Positions 43,472 to 52,859 are shown, numbered from the stretch's first letter. The stretch is 64,000 nucleotides of DNA from Methylobacterium currus (GCF_003058325.1 NZ_CP028843.1:4767001-4831000), one strand, 5' to 3'. The notes: generated by a model not told the origin, from the letters alone. Made by a program: numbers and translations.

Positions 43472-44512
43472 AGCGTCGCCCGATCAGTCTGAAACGTAGC
43501 AGTCATTCTGGTATCCGGCTGCATTGATGTAGTTGCGGCACTCCTGCGGGGTGAAGGCGGCGAAGGCTTGCTGGATCGCGTCCTGCAGCGCTTTTACCGT
43601 GCGCGCGGCCGCGGTGCGCAGCAACGTCTTGAGCTTGGCGAAGGCCTGCTCGATCGGATTGAACTCCGGGCTGTAGGGCGGCAGGTACACCACCCGCGCG
43701 CCGGCCGCCGCGATGGCCTCGCGCACGCCCGCCACCTTGTGGGCCTGGAGGTTGTCGAGGATCACCGTGTCGCCTGGCCGGAGCGCCGGGACCAGAGTGT
43801 CGGTGACGTAGTCCAGGAAGCGCCGGCCGTTGGTGGCCCCCTCGAAGATCGCCGTCGCCGTCAGGCCGCTCGTGCGCAGAGCCGCCGTGATAGTGGTGGT
43901 CGTGTAGTGCCCGCACGGCATCGGCAGGCGGCAGCGCTGGCCGCGCGGGGCCCAGCCATAGCGGCGCGCCATCCGGGTTGAGGCCGCCGTCTCGTCGATG
44001 AACACCAGATGGTCCGGATCGAGATCGAGTTGGCCCTCGAACCACGCCTGGCGGGCCTCCGCTACGTCCGGACGGTCCTGCTCGGCGGCGTGGAGCGCCC
44101 CTTTTTACGGGTGATGCGATGGCGGGCCAGGAAGCGCGACAGGCTGCTGGTGCTGGAGGTGACGCCCTGCTCGGCCAAGGCGTCGCGCAGTTCCGACAGC
44201 ACGATGTTGCCGCGCTTCTCGCACAGCCTCAGGATCCGCGAGGCGTGAGCCTCGATGACGTGCGAGCGCTGGTCGCCGCCCATCGGCTTGGGCCGGACGT
44301 GGCCGTCCCGGAAATGGCGGGCATGCCAGCGACTGACGCTGGCGGCGCTGACACCGAACCGCTCGCCAGCTTGGCGGCAGGACGCACCCGCTATGACAGC
44401 GGACACCACACGCTCACGCAGATCGACGGACAAGGGTGAGGTCATCGCTGGCTCCTTCACCCAGCCAACGCCCTAACCAACTTGGCCGTTGCAGGCCGAT
44501 CGCACAGCGCTC
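43471..44512 (-). mobile_element. IS630-family element 2, copy A
   Basis: A 1042-bp element whose ends are GAGCGTCGCCCGATCAG and GAGCGCTGTGCGATCGG, inserted at TA (43469-43470, 44513-44514). Other full copies lie at 57249-58290 and 62168-63209, all 1042 bp. It truncates the excisionase-like gene at 44515-44710. Confidence 0.93.
43484..44460 (-). CDS. IS630-type transposase in two frames (-1 frameshift), copy A
   Basis: OrfA (GTG 44460 to 44062, 132 aa) holds the helix-turn-helix (CRQAGERFGVSAASVSRWHARH). The catalytic part (to 43484) is one frame back: VFIDETAASTRMARRYGW (Asp), TVILDNLQAHKVAGV (Asp) and YSPEFNPIEQAFAKLK (Glu). The slippery CGTAAAAAGGGG before the OrfA end would allow a -1 shift into it. 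Identical to the other two copies except for a few substitutions in the third. Confidence 0.88.
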
Positions 44513-44514
44513 TA

Positions 44515-44710
44515 GATCGGTGCGAAGGATGATCGTGGAGCCGCCGAGCTTCCGAGCGAAGATATCGCCTTAGGCGATCAGGTCCCAGACCTTCGAGCGG
44601 CTGATGCCGATCGCGGCCGCCGCGTTCCTGGTACGCGAGCGGCTCGGGCGGCCGCCCTCGGCGCGTTCCTGCCTGGGCTGCGTTGGAGCGGAGCGTATTG
44701 CTCGCGGCAT
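44515..44710 (-). pseudogene. Excisionase-like HTH gene, nonsense-mutated and cut by IS630-2
   Basis: From the ATG at 44710 (MPRAIRSAPTQPRQERAEGG) the frame has an HTH of the excisionase/MerR-like type (NAAAAIGISRSKVWDLIA), then a TAA, then continues in frame as GDIFARKLGGSTIILRTD until the IS end at 44513. Family proteins read A-E-G-D at this point, so GAA to TAA is likely. It is therefore doubly inactivated. The context suggests an integrative-element control gene. Confidence 0.6.
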
Positions 44711-44893
44711 GGTCAAAGCCTCCTGCTTCGCTCCAGGATGCCCACCATGGCAGCTCGCTTCCATCGTGATCTGTCACGGGCTCGATGGGGCCGGGGTGAG
44801 CCTTGACCTCGGCACAGATCGGCAGGGGGGCACAGCCTACCGGCACGAGCCGGTGAAGATGCCAGGCATGATCCCGATCTGGGAGACGAAGCA

Positions 44894-45139
44894 GTGACCG
44901 GCGGCGAGGCCTACAAGCAGAAGCTCCTGACCGGCGCTCCGCTCGACGCGGCGATCGCAGCCTACCTCGCCGATCCGTCGAAGCCGGCGGTGATCAAGGT
45001 CGGGAAGGGCAGCATCGATGTCGCCGCAGCCGTCCTGGCACACGCCTACAGCGTCGAGGTGCTGGCCCGGAAGGGCGTGACGGCGCCGCAGCAGCGGAAC
45101 GCCGTCAAGACGGCGATCCTGCTGGCGCCGGTCGGATGA
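44894..45139 (+). CDS. Phage-like hypothetical protein, 81 aa
   Basis: GTG start, TGGEAYKQKLLTGAPLDAAI. The C-terminal half (SIDVAAAVLAHAYSVEVLA...AVKTAILLAPVG) aligns by eye with a second small protein at 57040-57249 (VIDVSAIMLANPYAREVVA...AVRTAILLAQPV). The stop overlaps the next ATG as ATGA. No known family. Confidence 0.5.
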   Translation: MTGGEAYKQKLLTGAPLDAAIAAYLADPSKPAVIKVGKGSIDVAAAVLAHAYSVEVLARKGVTAPQQRNAVKTAILLAPVG

Positions 45140-45252
45140 GCACCGTCGCCTACCTCGACCTCACCTCCGCCCTGGTGCTGGCCTGCGCCTGATTTGCGGC
45201 GGCGGGCCTGAGGCAGGCGGCGCGGCGGCTGGACGCGAGGATCGGGCGGTGA
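45136..45252 (+). pseudogene. Small membrane protein gene with in-frame TGA
   Basis: ATG at 45136 overlaps the preceding stop (ATGA). The frame reads MSTVAYLDLTSALVLACA, hits TGA at 45190-45192, then continues FAAAGLRQAARRLDARIGR to a TGA that overlaps the next GTG (GTGA, 45249-45252). The natural reading is a 38-aa one-helix membrane protein with Trp at the TGA, broken by TGG to TGA. Confidence 0.6.
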
Positions 45253-45572
45253 GGCGCAACCCGCGCCGCGCCTACGACGAGACCGGCCGGGAGATCGCAC
45301 CGCCTACGGTCGGCAGCGCCCGCGCGCAGGGCGAGACCACGATCGCCGCCCATTGCCACGACTGCCGCCACCACGCGATCGTCTCCACCGACCGTTTCCC
45401 GCCCGATCTGCCGATCCCCGAAATCTCGCTCCGCCTCCGCTGCTCGGCCTGTGGCAGCAAGCGTGTTGGCGTGATGATGGACATGCAGGCGCACTACGCG
45501 TGGCTCACCGCCGAGACCGGCTGGAAGATGGAGGTCCGGCCGTTCCGCACGATGGTGGAGGCCGTGGCCTGA
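45249..45572 (+). CDS. Putative zinc-ribbon protein, 107 aa
   Basis: GTG-started, coupled to the preceding small gene by a GTGA overlap. Two Cys pairs, CHDC (after TTIAAH) and CSAC (after SLRLR), are spaced about 30 residues apart as in a zinc ribbon. A C-terminal stretch (AHYAWLTAETGWKMEVRPF) follows. Probably nucleic-acid or protein binding; similar genes recur in rhizobial phage-like regions, but I cannot name a family. Confidence 0.6.
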   Translation: MRRNPRRAYDETGREIAPPTVGSARAQGETTIAAHCHDCRHHAIVSTDRFPPDLPIPEISLRLRCSACGSKRVGVMMDMQAHYAWLTAETGWKMEVRPFRTMVEAVA

Positions 45573-45700
45573 TCGCCGCCGCTCACCGGGCCCAGGCGGA
45601 TGCCGTCAAGATAGAGGCGCTCGCCAAGCGCCGGCTCGCTGATGAGTACGATGCGGCGCAGGAGCGGGGCGAGGTCGCTGGTCACGGCGGCGAGTGCGGC
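45569..45700 (+). pseudogene. Fragment resembling a phage/plasmid KorB-like gene
   Basis: In one frame (AAAHRAQADAVKIEALAKRR, LADEYDAAQERGEVAGHGG) this stretch looks like the start of a known Methylobacterium mobile-element protein. Resemblance ends after about 41 residues, and the following sequence is AT-rich and unrelated. No good start codon is present. I treat it as a remnant. Confidence 0.4.
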
Positions 45701-45783
45701 AATCAGCATGTTGCCAACGTTCTCAATGAATGCACCAAAATTTGCCCGCCTGCGATCCAACAAATAAATTCTGCGGTTGAAAC

Positions 45784-46368
45784 TCATGTAAAATTCGCTT
45801 CGTTGCCATAATGAAGCAATGTAAAGCGAGATAAATTATGAGCGATTTGATTTATTGGTTGGCTTTCGCAACCTTCGCCGCCGTGTTGGCCATCCTCATC
45901 TGGCAGCGGCTGCAGGTACATCGGGCCAAGCAGTCCGGCGAACGGTCGACGTTCACGGATACGCACGGCGGTGAACCGCGCCCTCAGCATGGGCTGGGAC
46001 ATACTCAGAAGGAGGCCATCAAGGCTTGAGAGCAAACCTGAGTTCGAAGTCCCGCGCCGAGCCGATCTGCCAGGGTAGGCTCCGACTGCCCGAAGGTAGT
46101 CGACGCTCCTATCGTCAAGCTCGATCGGCCGGGGTGAAAGGCGGCCGCCATAGGCCGCCTCATAGGCATTCACGCCGGTCTGGAATTCCCGCATGACCCG
46201 GCGGATGCGCCGCAGGCGGCAGGCGTGCAGGAGGATGGCGAGAAAGCTCGTAGGTGGCTCTTTCGGTGCGTCGGTGGCCGGCTGCCTATCCAGGTCCTGG
46301 AAAAAGCTCCAGGTCTCCCACCAGACAGTCCGGAGCGCCGCGATCTCGACGTCCATCGCGTCCCGCAT
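45784..46368 (-). CDS. Phage-like hypothetical protein, C-terminus doubtful
   Basis: From the ATG at 46368 the first 110 residues look coding (MRDAMDVEIAALRTVWWETW; REFQTGVNAYEAAYGGRLSP; ELDDRSVDYLRAVGAYPGRS). After about residue 115 the frame overlaps the possible membrane protein on the other strand and loses character, so the gene is probably disrupted near 46025. The start shares one base with the stop of the 46368-46505 gene (TGATG). Confidence 0.45.
   Translation of the reverse strand: MRDAMDVEIAALRTVWWETWSFFQDLDRQPATDAPKEPPTSFLAILLHACRLRRIRRVMREFQTGVNAYEAAYGGRLSPRPIELDDRSVDYLRAVGAYPGRSARRGTSNSGLLSSLDGLLLSMSQPMLRARFTAVRIRERRPFAGLLGPMYLQPLPDEDGQHGGEGCESQPINQIAHNLSRFTLLHYGNEANFT
45838..46029 (+). 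CDS. Possible small membrane protein, 63 aa
   Basis: MSDLIYWLAFATFAAVLAIL gives an N-terminal transmembrane helix, followed by a basic, polar tail. AAGCGAG precedes the ATG and the upstream DNA is AT-rich, as for a promoter. It overlaps, on the opposite strand, the C-terminal half of the 45784-46368 frame, so only one of the two is likely real over this stretch. Confidence 0.45.
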   Translation: MSDLIYWLAFATFAAVLAILIWQRLQVHRAKQSGERSTFTDTHGGEPRPQHGLGHTQKEAIKA

Positions 46369-46505
46369 CACCGTGATGCCATCGGCTGTGATCTCGCCCT
46401 GGCTGTCGCCCGCCGCCATGAAGGCGGCAGACCAGCCTCGAGCCGGGTGAGGCGGTCTTCCATTCCCTCCAGAACGAAGACGAGATCGGCCAGGTTCTGC
46501 GCCAT
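46368..46505 (-). CDS. Small hypothetical protein, 45 aa
   Basis: MAQNLADLVFVLEGMEDRLT starts a 45-aa amphipathic helical protein with a basic C-terminus. The stop overlaps the next start as TGATG, which argues for a real coupled pair. Function unknown; phage-like context. Confidence 0.45.
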   Translation of the reverse strand: MAQNLADLVFVLEGMEDRLTRLEAGLPPSWRRATARARSQPMASR

Positions 46506-46575
46506 AGCTGCTCCCCCATGCTGCGCCAGTCGCACCCCACCGCGCTGAGGACTACGGCCGCGCGGGTGGCGGCCC

Positions 46576-47220
46576 TCAGATCCCGTCCTTCCGCCCATCC
46601 CGCGCCACCTCGGCCATCATCTCCTCCGGGAGCGGGCGCTGTAGCTGCAGAGCCTCCTCGACAGGCGCCTCGAGCCAGGTACGCCACTCCTCCGCGGTGG
46701 TGAGCGGCACGGGCATCGCCTTCGGGTGAACCGGCCTGACCACGCCGTTTGCCTCGGTCGTCAGGAACGAGAACAGCCGGTGCTCCTCCTCGACCGGCTC
46801 GTCCCGCTTCGGCCCGCGCACGCCCGTCCACGGCCGCCAGATCCCCGCAAAGGCGAAGAGCGGCCGGCTCTCGTCGAGGGCGAACCACACCGGCGTCTTG
46901 CGGGGCTTGGTGTCGGCGTACTCGCTGAACGAGGTCACCGGCACCAGGCAGCGGTGCGCAGGCTTGAGCCAGGGCCGCCAGTAGGGTGAGGCGACGTTGC
47001 GCACGTTGGTGACCGGCTGGGTGCCAACCCTCGGCGGCGGCGAGAAGCCCCAGCGCATCATCGTCAGCACCCGCGCGCCGTCGACCGAGTGGACCACCGG
47101 CGCCATCTGGTCGGGGAAGATGCCGGGCAGCGGCGGCAGGTTGCCGGCCTCGTCGCGATCGATCGCGAAGGTGCGCCGGATCTCGTCCTGGGAGCGGGCG
47201 GAGCTGTAGAGGTTGCACAT
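46576..47220 (-). CDS. SRAP domain protein (YedK/HMCES-like)
   Basis: A 214-aa SOS-response-associated peptidase. MCNLYSSARSQDEIRRTF places Cys2 at the N-terminus after Met removal. The other conserved positions follow: NVRNVASPYW (Asn), RCLVPVTSFSEYAD (Glu), FAFAGIWRPW, and the His in VHPKAMPVPL. In the family Cys2 forms a DNA-protein crosslink with abasic sites in ssDNA, protecting them. SRAP genes often occur near mobile elements. Confidence 0.92.
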   Translation of the reverse strand: MCNLYSSARSQDEIRRTFAIDRDEAGNLPPLPGIFPDQMAPVVHSVDGARVLTMMRWGFSPPPRVGTQPVTNVRNVASPYWRPWLKPAHRCLVPVTSFSEYADTKPRKTPVWFALDESRPLFAFAGIWRPWTGVRGPKRDEPVEEEHRLFSFLTTEANGVVRPVHPKAMPVPLTTAEEWRTWLEAPVEEALQLQRPLPEEMMAEVARDGRKDGI

Positions 47221-47447
47221 CGCCGGGATCGTAGCCGATCGGTCCCTACTGGTTCCGTGAAGCGGCGCTGATCGCCCATGGTGCTCCGAGCCGCGGCTTT
47301 GGACCCTGAAACGATCTTCATCAACGGGCCGTGATATAAGCTCGTGATCGTGCGAGGGAGCACATCCGACCGGGCCGACCAGCGTCAAACCGAAGCCACA
47401 AGGTTTTGGCCGGTACGATCCGACTGCCGGGCTCTTACGAGACATCC

Positions 47448-48522
47448 ATGGCCATCTTCGACGCCATTCCATCCCAGCCGGGCACTTCCACCGGGGCAGC
47501 CTCGCGTGGCCTCGACCGCCGCCGCTTCGGCGCCATGGTGCTGGCAGCTAGTGTCGGGAGCCTAGTCCAATGCCGGCCGGCCATGGCGCTGCCAGCGTCC
47601 GATGAAGCCCGGTTCCTCGACTTCGAATGGGTCGACACGACCCGCGACCGTGTGGTGCCAACTCGGCTCTATTGGCCGGCCGCCGCGACCCAGAATGGTC
47701 CGGTTCCGTTGATCGTCTTCTCCCACGGGCTCGGCGGCTCCCGGAAGGGCTACAGCTACCTCGGCGAGGGATGGTCGGCACGTGGTGTCGCCAGCCTGCG
47801 CATCCAGCACGTCGGCAGCGACGAGACGCTGTGGCAGGGCAACCCCATCATGCTCCTCGACCGCCTCGGCGGCGCGGCCGACGAGCGCGAGGCCATCGAA
47901 CGGACGCGGGACGTGAGCTTCGGCCTCGACCGCCTGCTGCAGCGTGACAGCCCCTTCCATACCGCCATCGACCGCAAGCGCATCGTCGCGGCCGGGCACT
48001 CCTTCGGGGCGAACACGACCCTGATCCTCACCGGCGCCCAGGTGATCCGCGACGGGAAGCCCTTGGGCTTCCGGGACCCGCGTTTCACAGCGAGCATCGT
48101 GATCTCGGCGCCGCCCTTCTACGGCGAGACCGACCTCACAGGCGGTCCTCGCGTCGGTTGACGTCCCCACGCTCCATGTCACCACGACGGAGGACACGAT
48201 CCGCATCCCGGGCCGCTATTCCCCCGTTCAGGACCGCATCGACGTCTACGCAGCTATTCCAACCCCCCAGAAGGCCCTGGTCGTGTTCCAGGGCGGTCCG
48301 CACAGCGTCTTCACTGACCGCTCCCTTCGGAACGGCGGGCCGCTGAACCCCTTGGTGAAGCGGGCCACCACCGAGGTAGGGCTCGCTTTCCTCGATCTTG
48401 TCCACAAGTCCGATCCTGTTCCCCTCGAAGACTGGAGCGCGACCTGGAAGCCGATCCTGGCCGCGGCGCCGACGCCATTCCAGGTCGACACGCGGCGATT
48501 GGCCAGGAAGCGGCGCGTCTGA
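47448..48522 (+). pseudogene. Secreted alpha/beta hydrolase, frameshifted
   Basis: ATG at 47448 begins a protein with a Tat-type signal (DRRRFGAMVLAASVGSLVQC) and a lipase/dienelactone-hydrolase-like core: LIVFSHGLGGSRKGYSYLGE (oxyanion region) and IVAAGHSFGANTTLIL (nucleophile elbow). The frame breaks at about 48137-48140 (ACAGGCGG) and stops at 48161. One frame over, coding resumes (VLASVDVPTLHVTTTEDTIR; FQGGPHSVFTD with the likely catalytic His) to a stop at 48522. A single base insertion explains this. Without the His half the enzyme should be inactive. Confidence 0.75.
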
Positions 48523-48659
48523 GGCTCGGCGGCGTCGTTGAGACGGGAGTGCACGCGACCTCTGACTGGCAACTCTCAGCACATTGGTGAAAACTGACAC
48601 TCGGGATCGTTCGCCTGCTCCCTAAAAGCAGCGGTTGAGCCACCAAGGTGCAGGCGATC

Positions 48660-48936
48660 TCACTGAACGGCTGCGCCAACCGTCGGCACCTCGTCCAACC
48701 GCGTCGTGAATCGCGGCGATCGCATCTCGAACTTCGTCGACCACGTGCGCGTCTCGACCAGCCCCGCCCGCGCCGGCACCACGGCCGAACCGGCTGTTGC
48801 AGGCATCCATCGCAGCCATGAGCTTGCTGGACTTCTCCCGATCAAGCGCACCGAACAGCGGGCGCGGTGCGTCGTCTATCGGCACGAGATCCGTGATGAC
48901 CAACCCGACCTTGCTGTAGCGCGAGGGCGACGGCCC
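48660..48936 (-). pseudogene. umuC: UmuC (DNA polymerase V) C-terminal fragment, frameshifted
   Basis: On the minus strand, RYSKVGLVITDLVPIDDAPR and KLMAAMDACNSRFGRGA match the C-terminal DUF4113 region of UmuC. At about 48790 the frame changes and continues VVPARAGLVETRTWSTKFEM and TTRLDEVPTVG to a stop at 48660. The polymerase domains are absent. It abuts the MFS gene, so a recombination or insertion border lies near 48940. Confidence 0.7.
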
Positions 48937-48951
48937 TTGCTCCTACCAAGC

Positions 48952-50409
48952 CTACAGCCGCCGCACTGGCAGGGTCCAGGCCAGCACGGCATTTGCCATA
49001 GCGAAGAGCGCGATGGTCGAGAAGGCAGCAGCGAAGGCGTTCTGGATGTGTGTCACCGCTGGAACGCGCGTCGCTTCTGGCAAACTCGCCAGAGCGGCGG
49101 GACCGTGTCGAACGGCGTCGGCGAAGACATCAGCAATTGCAGCGTTCCGGCCCAGTGTCACAAACAGCACCCCCATCGCGACGGTCACGCCGATGGCCGA
49201 GCCGACCGAGCGCGACAGTTGGACGGACGCCGACGCAGCCCCAAGCGTGGCGGGCGGAGCCTGGGACTGCATCGTGATCTGAGCCACCGGCATGGCCGAG
49301 CCCTGGAACACCGCCACGACCGCCAGCATCGCCGGTAGACCCCAGGGGCCGAGCACCGCCCCGACTGGCCCCATCCCGAACGCCACGAGCAGCAAGCCTA
49401 ACGCCGCTGCGGTCTGACCCACTGCGGGGAAGATGGCGACACGCCCAGTACGCGAGACCAGTCGCCCCGTGATGAGCGACCCCACCCCGACTGTCGCCGT
49501 CAGCGGCAGCGTCATCAGCCCGATCTCTCCGGCCGATGCGCCGTCGACCGCTCGCAGGTGGATCGGCAGGATCGTCGCTTCGCTCACGAGCAACGCGCCG
49601 GAGCAGGCGGCCATGGCGTTCGCTCGCCACATGGCCGGGCGACGCAGCAAGTCCAGCGGAAACAGCGGTTGCGCCGCTCGCCGCTCCTGCCGCCCCAGCA
49701 GCACGACGCAGACCAGGGACATCCCGATCCCGAGCAGCATCGCAGGTTCGACGCTGCGCAGTTGCTCCAGCGCCAACAGGAGCGGCACCACCGATCCGGC
49801 GAACAGGAACAGGCCCGGCCAGTCGAATGTCCCGCGCTCGCCGCTGCCCTCGCGGCCGGGTAGCCGCACCAACAGCACCATCGCCAGCAGGCCGAGCGGC
49901 AGGTTCACCAGGAAGACCGAAGGCCATCCGAACGTCTGGGTGAGCACCCCGCCTGCCACCGGCCCGAATGTCGAGGAGGCCACGATCACCGCGGCCATAA
50001 ACCCTTGGGCTCGGCCGAGCTGGTGGCGCGCGATGTTCTCGGCCAGCACCGCCTGGCTCAGTACCATCAAGCCGCCGCCGCCGAAGCCCTGCAGAATGCG
50101 CGCGCCGACCAGCGTCAGGAGGCTATGGGCTAAGGCGCACAGCACGGACGCCGTGACGAACAGCGCCAAAGCCAGCAGCAGCATGCGTCGCCGCCCGAGA
50201 GCATCCCCCAGCCGGCCGTAGACGGGTGCCGCCACGGTACTGGCAACCAAGTAGGAGGCGACCACCCAGGAGACCCGCTCCACGTCGCCGAACTCGCTCG
50301 CCATTGCAGGCAGCGCCGCCGTGATGATGGTGCCGTCAACCACAGCTACGAATGTCGGGAGCAGGATGGGCGGAAACACTCGCCGGAGCGGCAAATTCAT
50401 CGGTGCCAT
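48952..50409 (-). CDS. MFS multidrug efflux transporter, DHA2-like
   Basis: A 485-aa MFS protein with about 14 helices. FVAVVDGTIITAALPAMASE at helix 1, GRLGDALGRRRMLL (motif A) and FGPVAGGVLTQTFGWPSVFLVNLPLG (motif C, antiporter signature) mark the DHA2/EmrB type. It probably exports drugs by proton antiport. The start at 50409 or 50400. It is divergent from the EamA transporter gene. Confidence 0.88.
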   Translation of the reverse strand: MAPMNLPLRRVFPPILLPTFVAVVDGTIITAALPAMASEFGDVERVSWVVASYLVASTVAAPVYGRLGDALGRRRMLLLALALFVTASVLCALAHSLLTLVGARILQGFGGGGLMVLSQAVLAENIARHQLGRAQGFMAAVIVASSTFGPVAGGVLTQTFGWPSVFLVNLPLGLLAMVLLVRLPGREGSGERGTFDWPGLFLFAGSVVPLLLALEQLRSVEPAMLLGIGMSLVCVVLLGRQERRAAQPLFPLDLLRRPAMWRANAMAACSGALLVSEATILPIHLRAVDGASAGEIGLMTLPLTATVGVGSLITGRLVSRTGRVAIFPAVGQTAAALGLLLVAFGMGPVGAVLGPWGLPAMLAVVAVFQGSAMPVAQITMQSQAPPATLGAASASVQLSRSVGSAIGVTVAMGVLFVTLGRNAAIADVFADAVRHGPAALASLPEATRVPAVTHIQNAFAAAFSTIALFAMANAVLAWTLPVRRL

Positions 50410-50730
50410 TCTCAGATCGGACCAGCTGCGACGGGACTGGCGGTGGCGGTTGGAGAAAGCGGTACACGGATGTGGCAGGCGGAGATATGGCCCAGCTGCT
50501 CGCCGCGGTTGCACGCACATCAAGGCCAGATCGTCCGCCGATGCCGTCCCCGATCATCACGGTGGAGTGGGTGGCTTTGGCCAGGTATGGGAACGAGCGG
50601 GCCGCCAGGATGCATCCCGGGAGTAACCGGGTCGGCGTGATGCGAACTGTTAGGTCGCACGACCACGGCGGATCGGTCGCCGAACTACGACCGCACCCCA
50701 CTGCTCCAAAAAGACGAAGGGTAGGAAACC

Positions 50731-51678
50731 GTGGCTGTGAGTGTGGGGCGTGCCGTCGTGCCCGTGGGCGCCATCGGCGGCATCGTGATGATGCTGCTCG
50801 GCGTGCTGTTCTTCGCCTTGAACGACACGATGGGCAAATGGCTGCTCGGCACCTACGCGGTCGGTCAGCTCATGCTCGTGCGCAGCATCTCCGGCCTGTG
50901 CGTGATGGTGCCTGCTATCCACCGGGTTGGGCTCGGCGGGTTCCGCGATGCACCGCGCCCGGGGTTGCAGCTCGTGCGCGCGGGCTTCTCGACGCTCGAA
51001 GCATCCCTTTTCTTCTGGGGCGTCAGCACGTTGCCGCTGGCCGAGGTCATGACCTACTACATGGCCGGCCCGATCTATGTGACCGCTCTCTCGCCCCTGT
51101 TGCTCGGCGAGCAGGTGGGCTGGCGTCGTTGGGCAGCCATCGCGGTGGGCTTCTGCGGGGTCGCTCTCGCTCTACGCCCCTCACTGGGATCGTTGTCCGT
51201 AGGAGCGGTCTGCGCCCTCGCGGGCAGCTTCTTCTACGCGCTGTTCCTCGTCACCACGCGCAAGCTGGCGGCCGTTCCCGGCGCCGTTCTGATGACAGGC
51301 CAACTCGTGTCGTCCCTGATCTTCGGGGCGGCTCTCGTGCTTGCCCATGGCTGGACCTCGACCGGACCCACGGACTTCGCGCTGATGCTCCTGCTCGGCA
51401 TCGGATCGCTGCTGGGCAATCTCTGTGTGAACCAGTCCCTCCGGCTGGCGCCCGCAACGACGGTCGTGCCGTATCAATACACGTTGATCCTGTGGGGGAT
51501 GCTGTTCGGTTACGCGTTCTTCGGGGAAATGATCGGCCCACTCACAACGGTTGGCGCCGGCACCATCGTTGCTAGCGGCCTCTTTATCTTCTTGCGCGAG
51601 CAGCAGTTGGGGCGGAGATCGAAGGTTAATTGTGCGCCATCTGATCCAGCAATCGCGAAGTTGCACGATCTCGACTGA
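50731..51678 (+). CDS. EamA/DMT-family transporter
   Basis: A 315-aa DMT protein with ten hydrophobic segments in two EamA repeats (GVLFFALNDTMGKWLLGTYA and ALAGSFFYALFLVTTRKLAA). Typical ends: LTTVGAGTIVASGLFIFLRE and a short cytosolic tail. It likely exports metabolites or amino acids. GTG start at 50731 with AAGGGTAGG ahead. Confidence 0.88.
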   Translation: MAVSVGRAVVPVGAIGGIVMMLLGVLFFALNDTMGKWLLGTYAVGQLMLVRSISGLCVMVPAIHRVGLGGFRDAPRPGLQLVRAGFSTLEASLFFWGVSTLPLAEVMTYYMAGPIYVTALSPLLLGEQVGWRRWAAIAVGFCGVALALRPSLGSLSVGAVCALAGSFFYALFLVTTRKLAAVPGAVLMTGQLVSSLIFGAALVLAHGWTSTGPTDFALMLLLGIGSLLGNLCVNQSLRLAPATTVVPYQYTLILWGMLFGYAFFGEMIGPLTTVGAGTIVASGLFIFLREQQLGRRSKVNCAPSDPAIAKLHDLD

Positions 51679-51827
51679 GTGAAAGCAGCTCATTGCCTCT
51701 GCCCGCGTGACCAGTGTCCGAACCGCGCGCGGCGCCGTGCACGTCCGTGATGACAGGGGTGCGGGTAGTCAAGTACACGTTCATCGGCGATGGCGGCCAA
51801 CGTCACGCGAATGGGAGGAACTGGTCG

Positions 51828-52859
51828 ATGCAGGGAATGATGCGCGCGCTTGCGGCCGTCGCCCTCTGTACCATCCCCTTGGCAGCTCGGGCCGAGTACC
51901 GCGTGCGTGAGGTCGGCAGCTTCCACATTGGCGGGCACGAGGTCGTGCTCGAAGGGCTGCCAACGTCGCAGATCAGCTTCACTGCGGGCATGGCACCGAT
52001 CACTGTCGATCCGAATGGCCAGTTCGAGACCGGACAGATGTACGTGCAGTACGTCAAGCTTGCAGAGCCCTCCGCGCCGCTGCCGATCCTGCTATGGCAT
52101 GGGGGCGGGCTGTCAGGGGTAACTTGGGAGACGAAGCCCGACGGCAAGCCGGGCTGGCAGCAGTTCTTCCTCGAACGCGGCTACGACACCTACGTCTCGG
52201 ACGCCGTCGAGCGAGGGCGAGCCTCGTGGTCGCGCTACCCGGAGATCTACACCTCTCCCCCGCTCTTCCGCACCAAACGCGAGGGCTGGGACATCTTCCG
52301 CATCGGCCCCGCTGACGGCTGGGCGCAGGAGCCGAGCGCACGCCACGCGTTTGAAGGCACGCAGTTCCCGATCTCAGACTACGATCAGTTCGCCAAGCAG
52401 GCGGTGCCGCGCTGGGCGACGAACGACGCGGCGACGCAAGCCGCCTACGACGCCTACGTGCGCAAGGTCTGCCCCTGCGTGATCGTGGTGCACAGCCAGG
52501 GCGGCAACTTCGGCTACACCGCCGCGCTTCACAACCCGGACTTGGTTAAGGCTCTCGTGCTCGTCGAGCCATCCGGCGCGCCCGACCCCGCGAAGGCGGA
52601 CGCTAGCGCGGTGAAGGGCATCCCGCACCTCGTGGTGTGGGGCGACTACCTCGATCGGGTGCCATTCTGGACGCCGCTGATGAAGGCGAACGCCGCGTGG
52701 CGCGACGCGGTGAACAAGGCGGGGGGACACGTCGAGTGGCTCGAACTGCCCAAGGCCGGCCTTCACGGCAACACGCACATGCTGATGATGGATCGGAACT
52801 CGGACGCGATCGCCGCGCGCGTCTCCGATTGGCTCGGCCAGCAGAAGCTGACGCGGTGA
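51828..52859 (+). CDS. Secreted alpha/beta hydrolase
   Basis: A 343-aa protein with a signal peptide (residues 1-22, ALAAVALCTIPLAARA). The fold shows LPILLWHGGGLSGVTWETKP (oxyanion loop), VIVVHSQGGNFGYTAAL (nucleophile Ser), LVVWGDYLDRVPFW (Asp region) and LHGNTHMLMMDRNSD (His). An esterase or lactonase acting in the periplasm is inferred; substrate unknown. An alternative start upstream at 51714 would hide the signal peptide. Intact, unlike the hydrolase at 47448. Confidence 0.85.
   Translation: MQGMMRALAAVALCTIPLAARAEYRVREVGSFHIGGHEVVLEGLPTSQISFTAGMAPITVDPNGQFETGQMYVQYVKLAEPSAPLPILLWHGGGLSGVTWETKPDGKPGWQQFFLERGYDTYVSDAVERGRASWSRYPEIYTSPPLFRTKREGWDIFRIGPADGWAQEPSARHAFEGTQFPISDYDQFAKQAVPRWATNDAATQAAYDAYVRKVCPCVIVVHSQGGNFGYTAALHNPDLVKALVLVEPSGAPDPAKADASAVKGIPHLVVWGDYLDRVPFWTPLMKANAAWRDAVNKAGGHVEWLELPKAGLHGNTHMLMMDRNSDAIAARVSDWLGQQKLTR

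Noticed and set aside
44604..44897. A 97-codon plus-strand frame ending MIPIWETKQ
   Set aside because: Its first half is antisense to the excisionase-like remnant; only the end is suggestively coupled to the 44894 GTG, not enough to call a gene.
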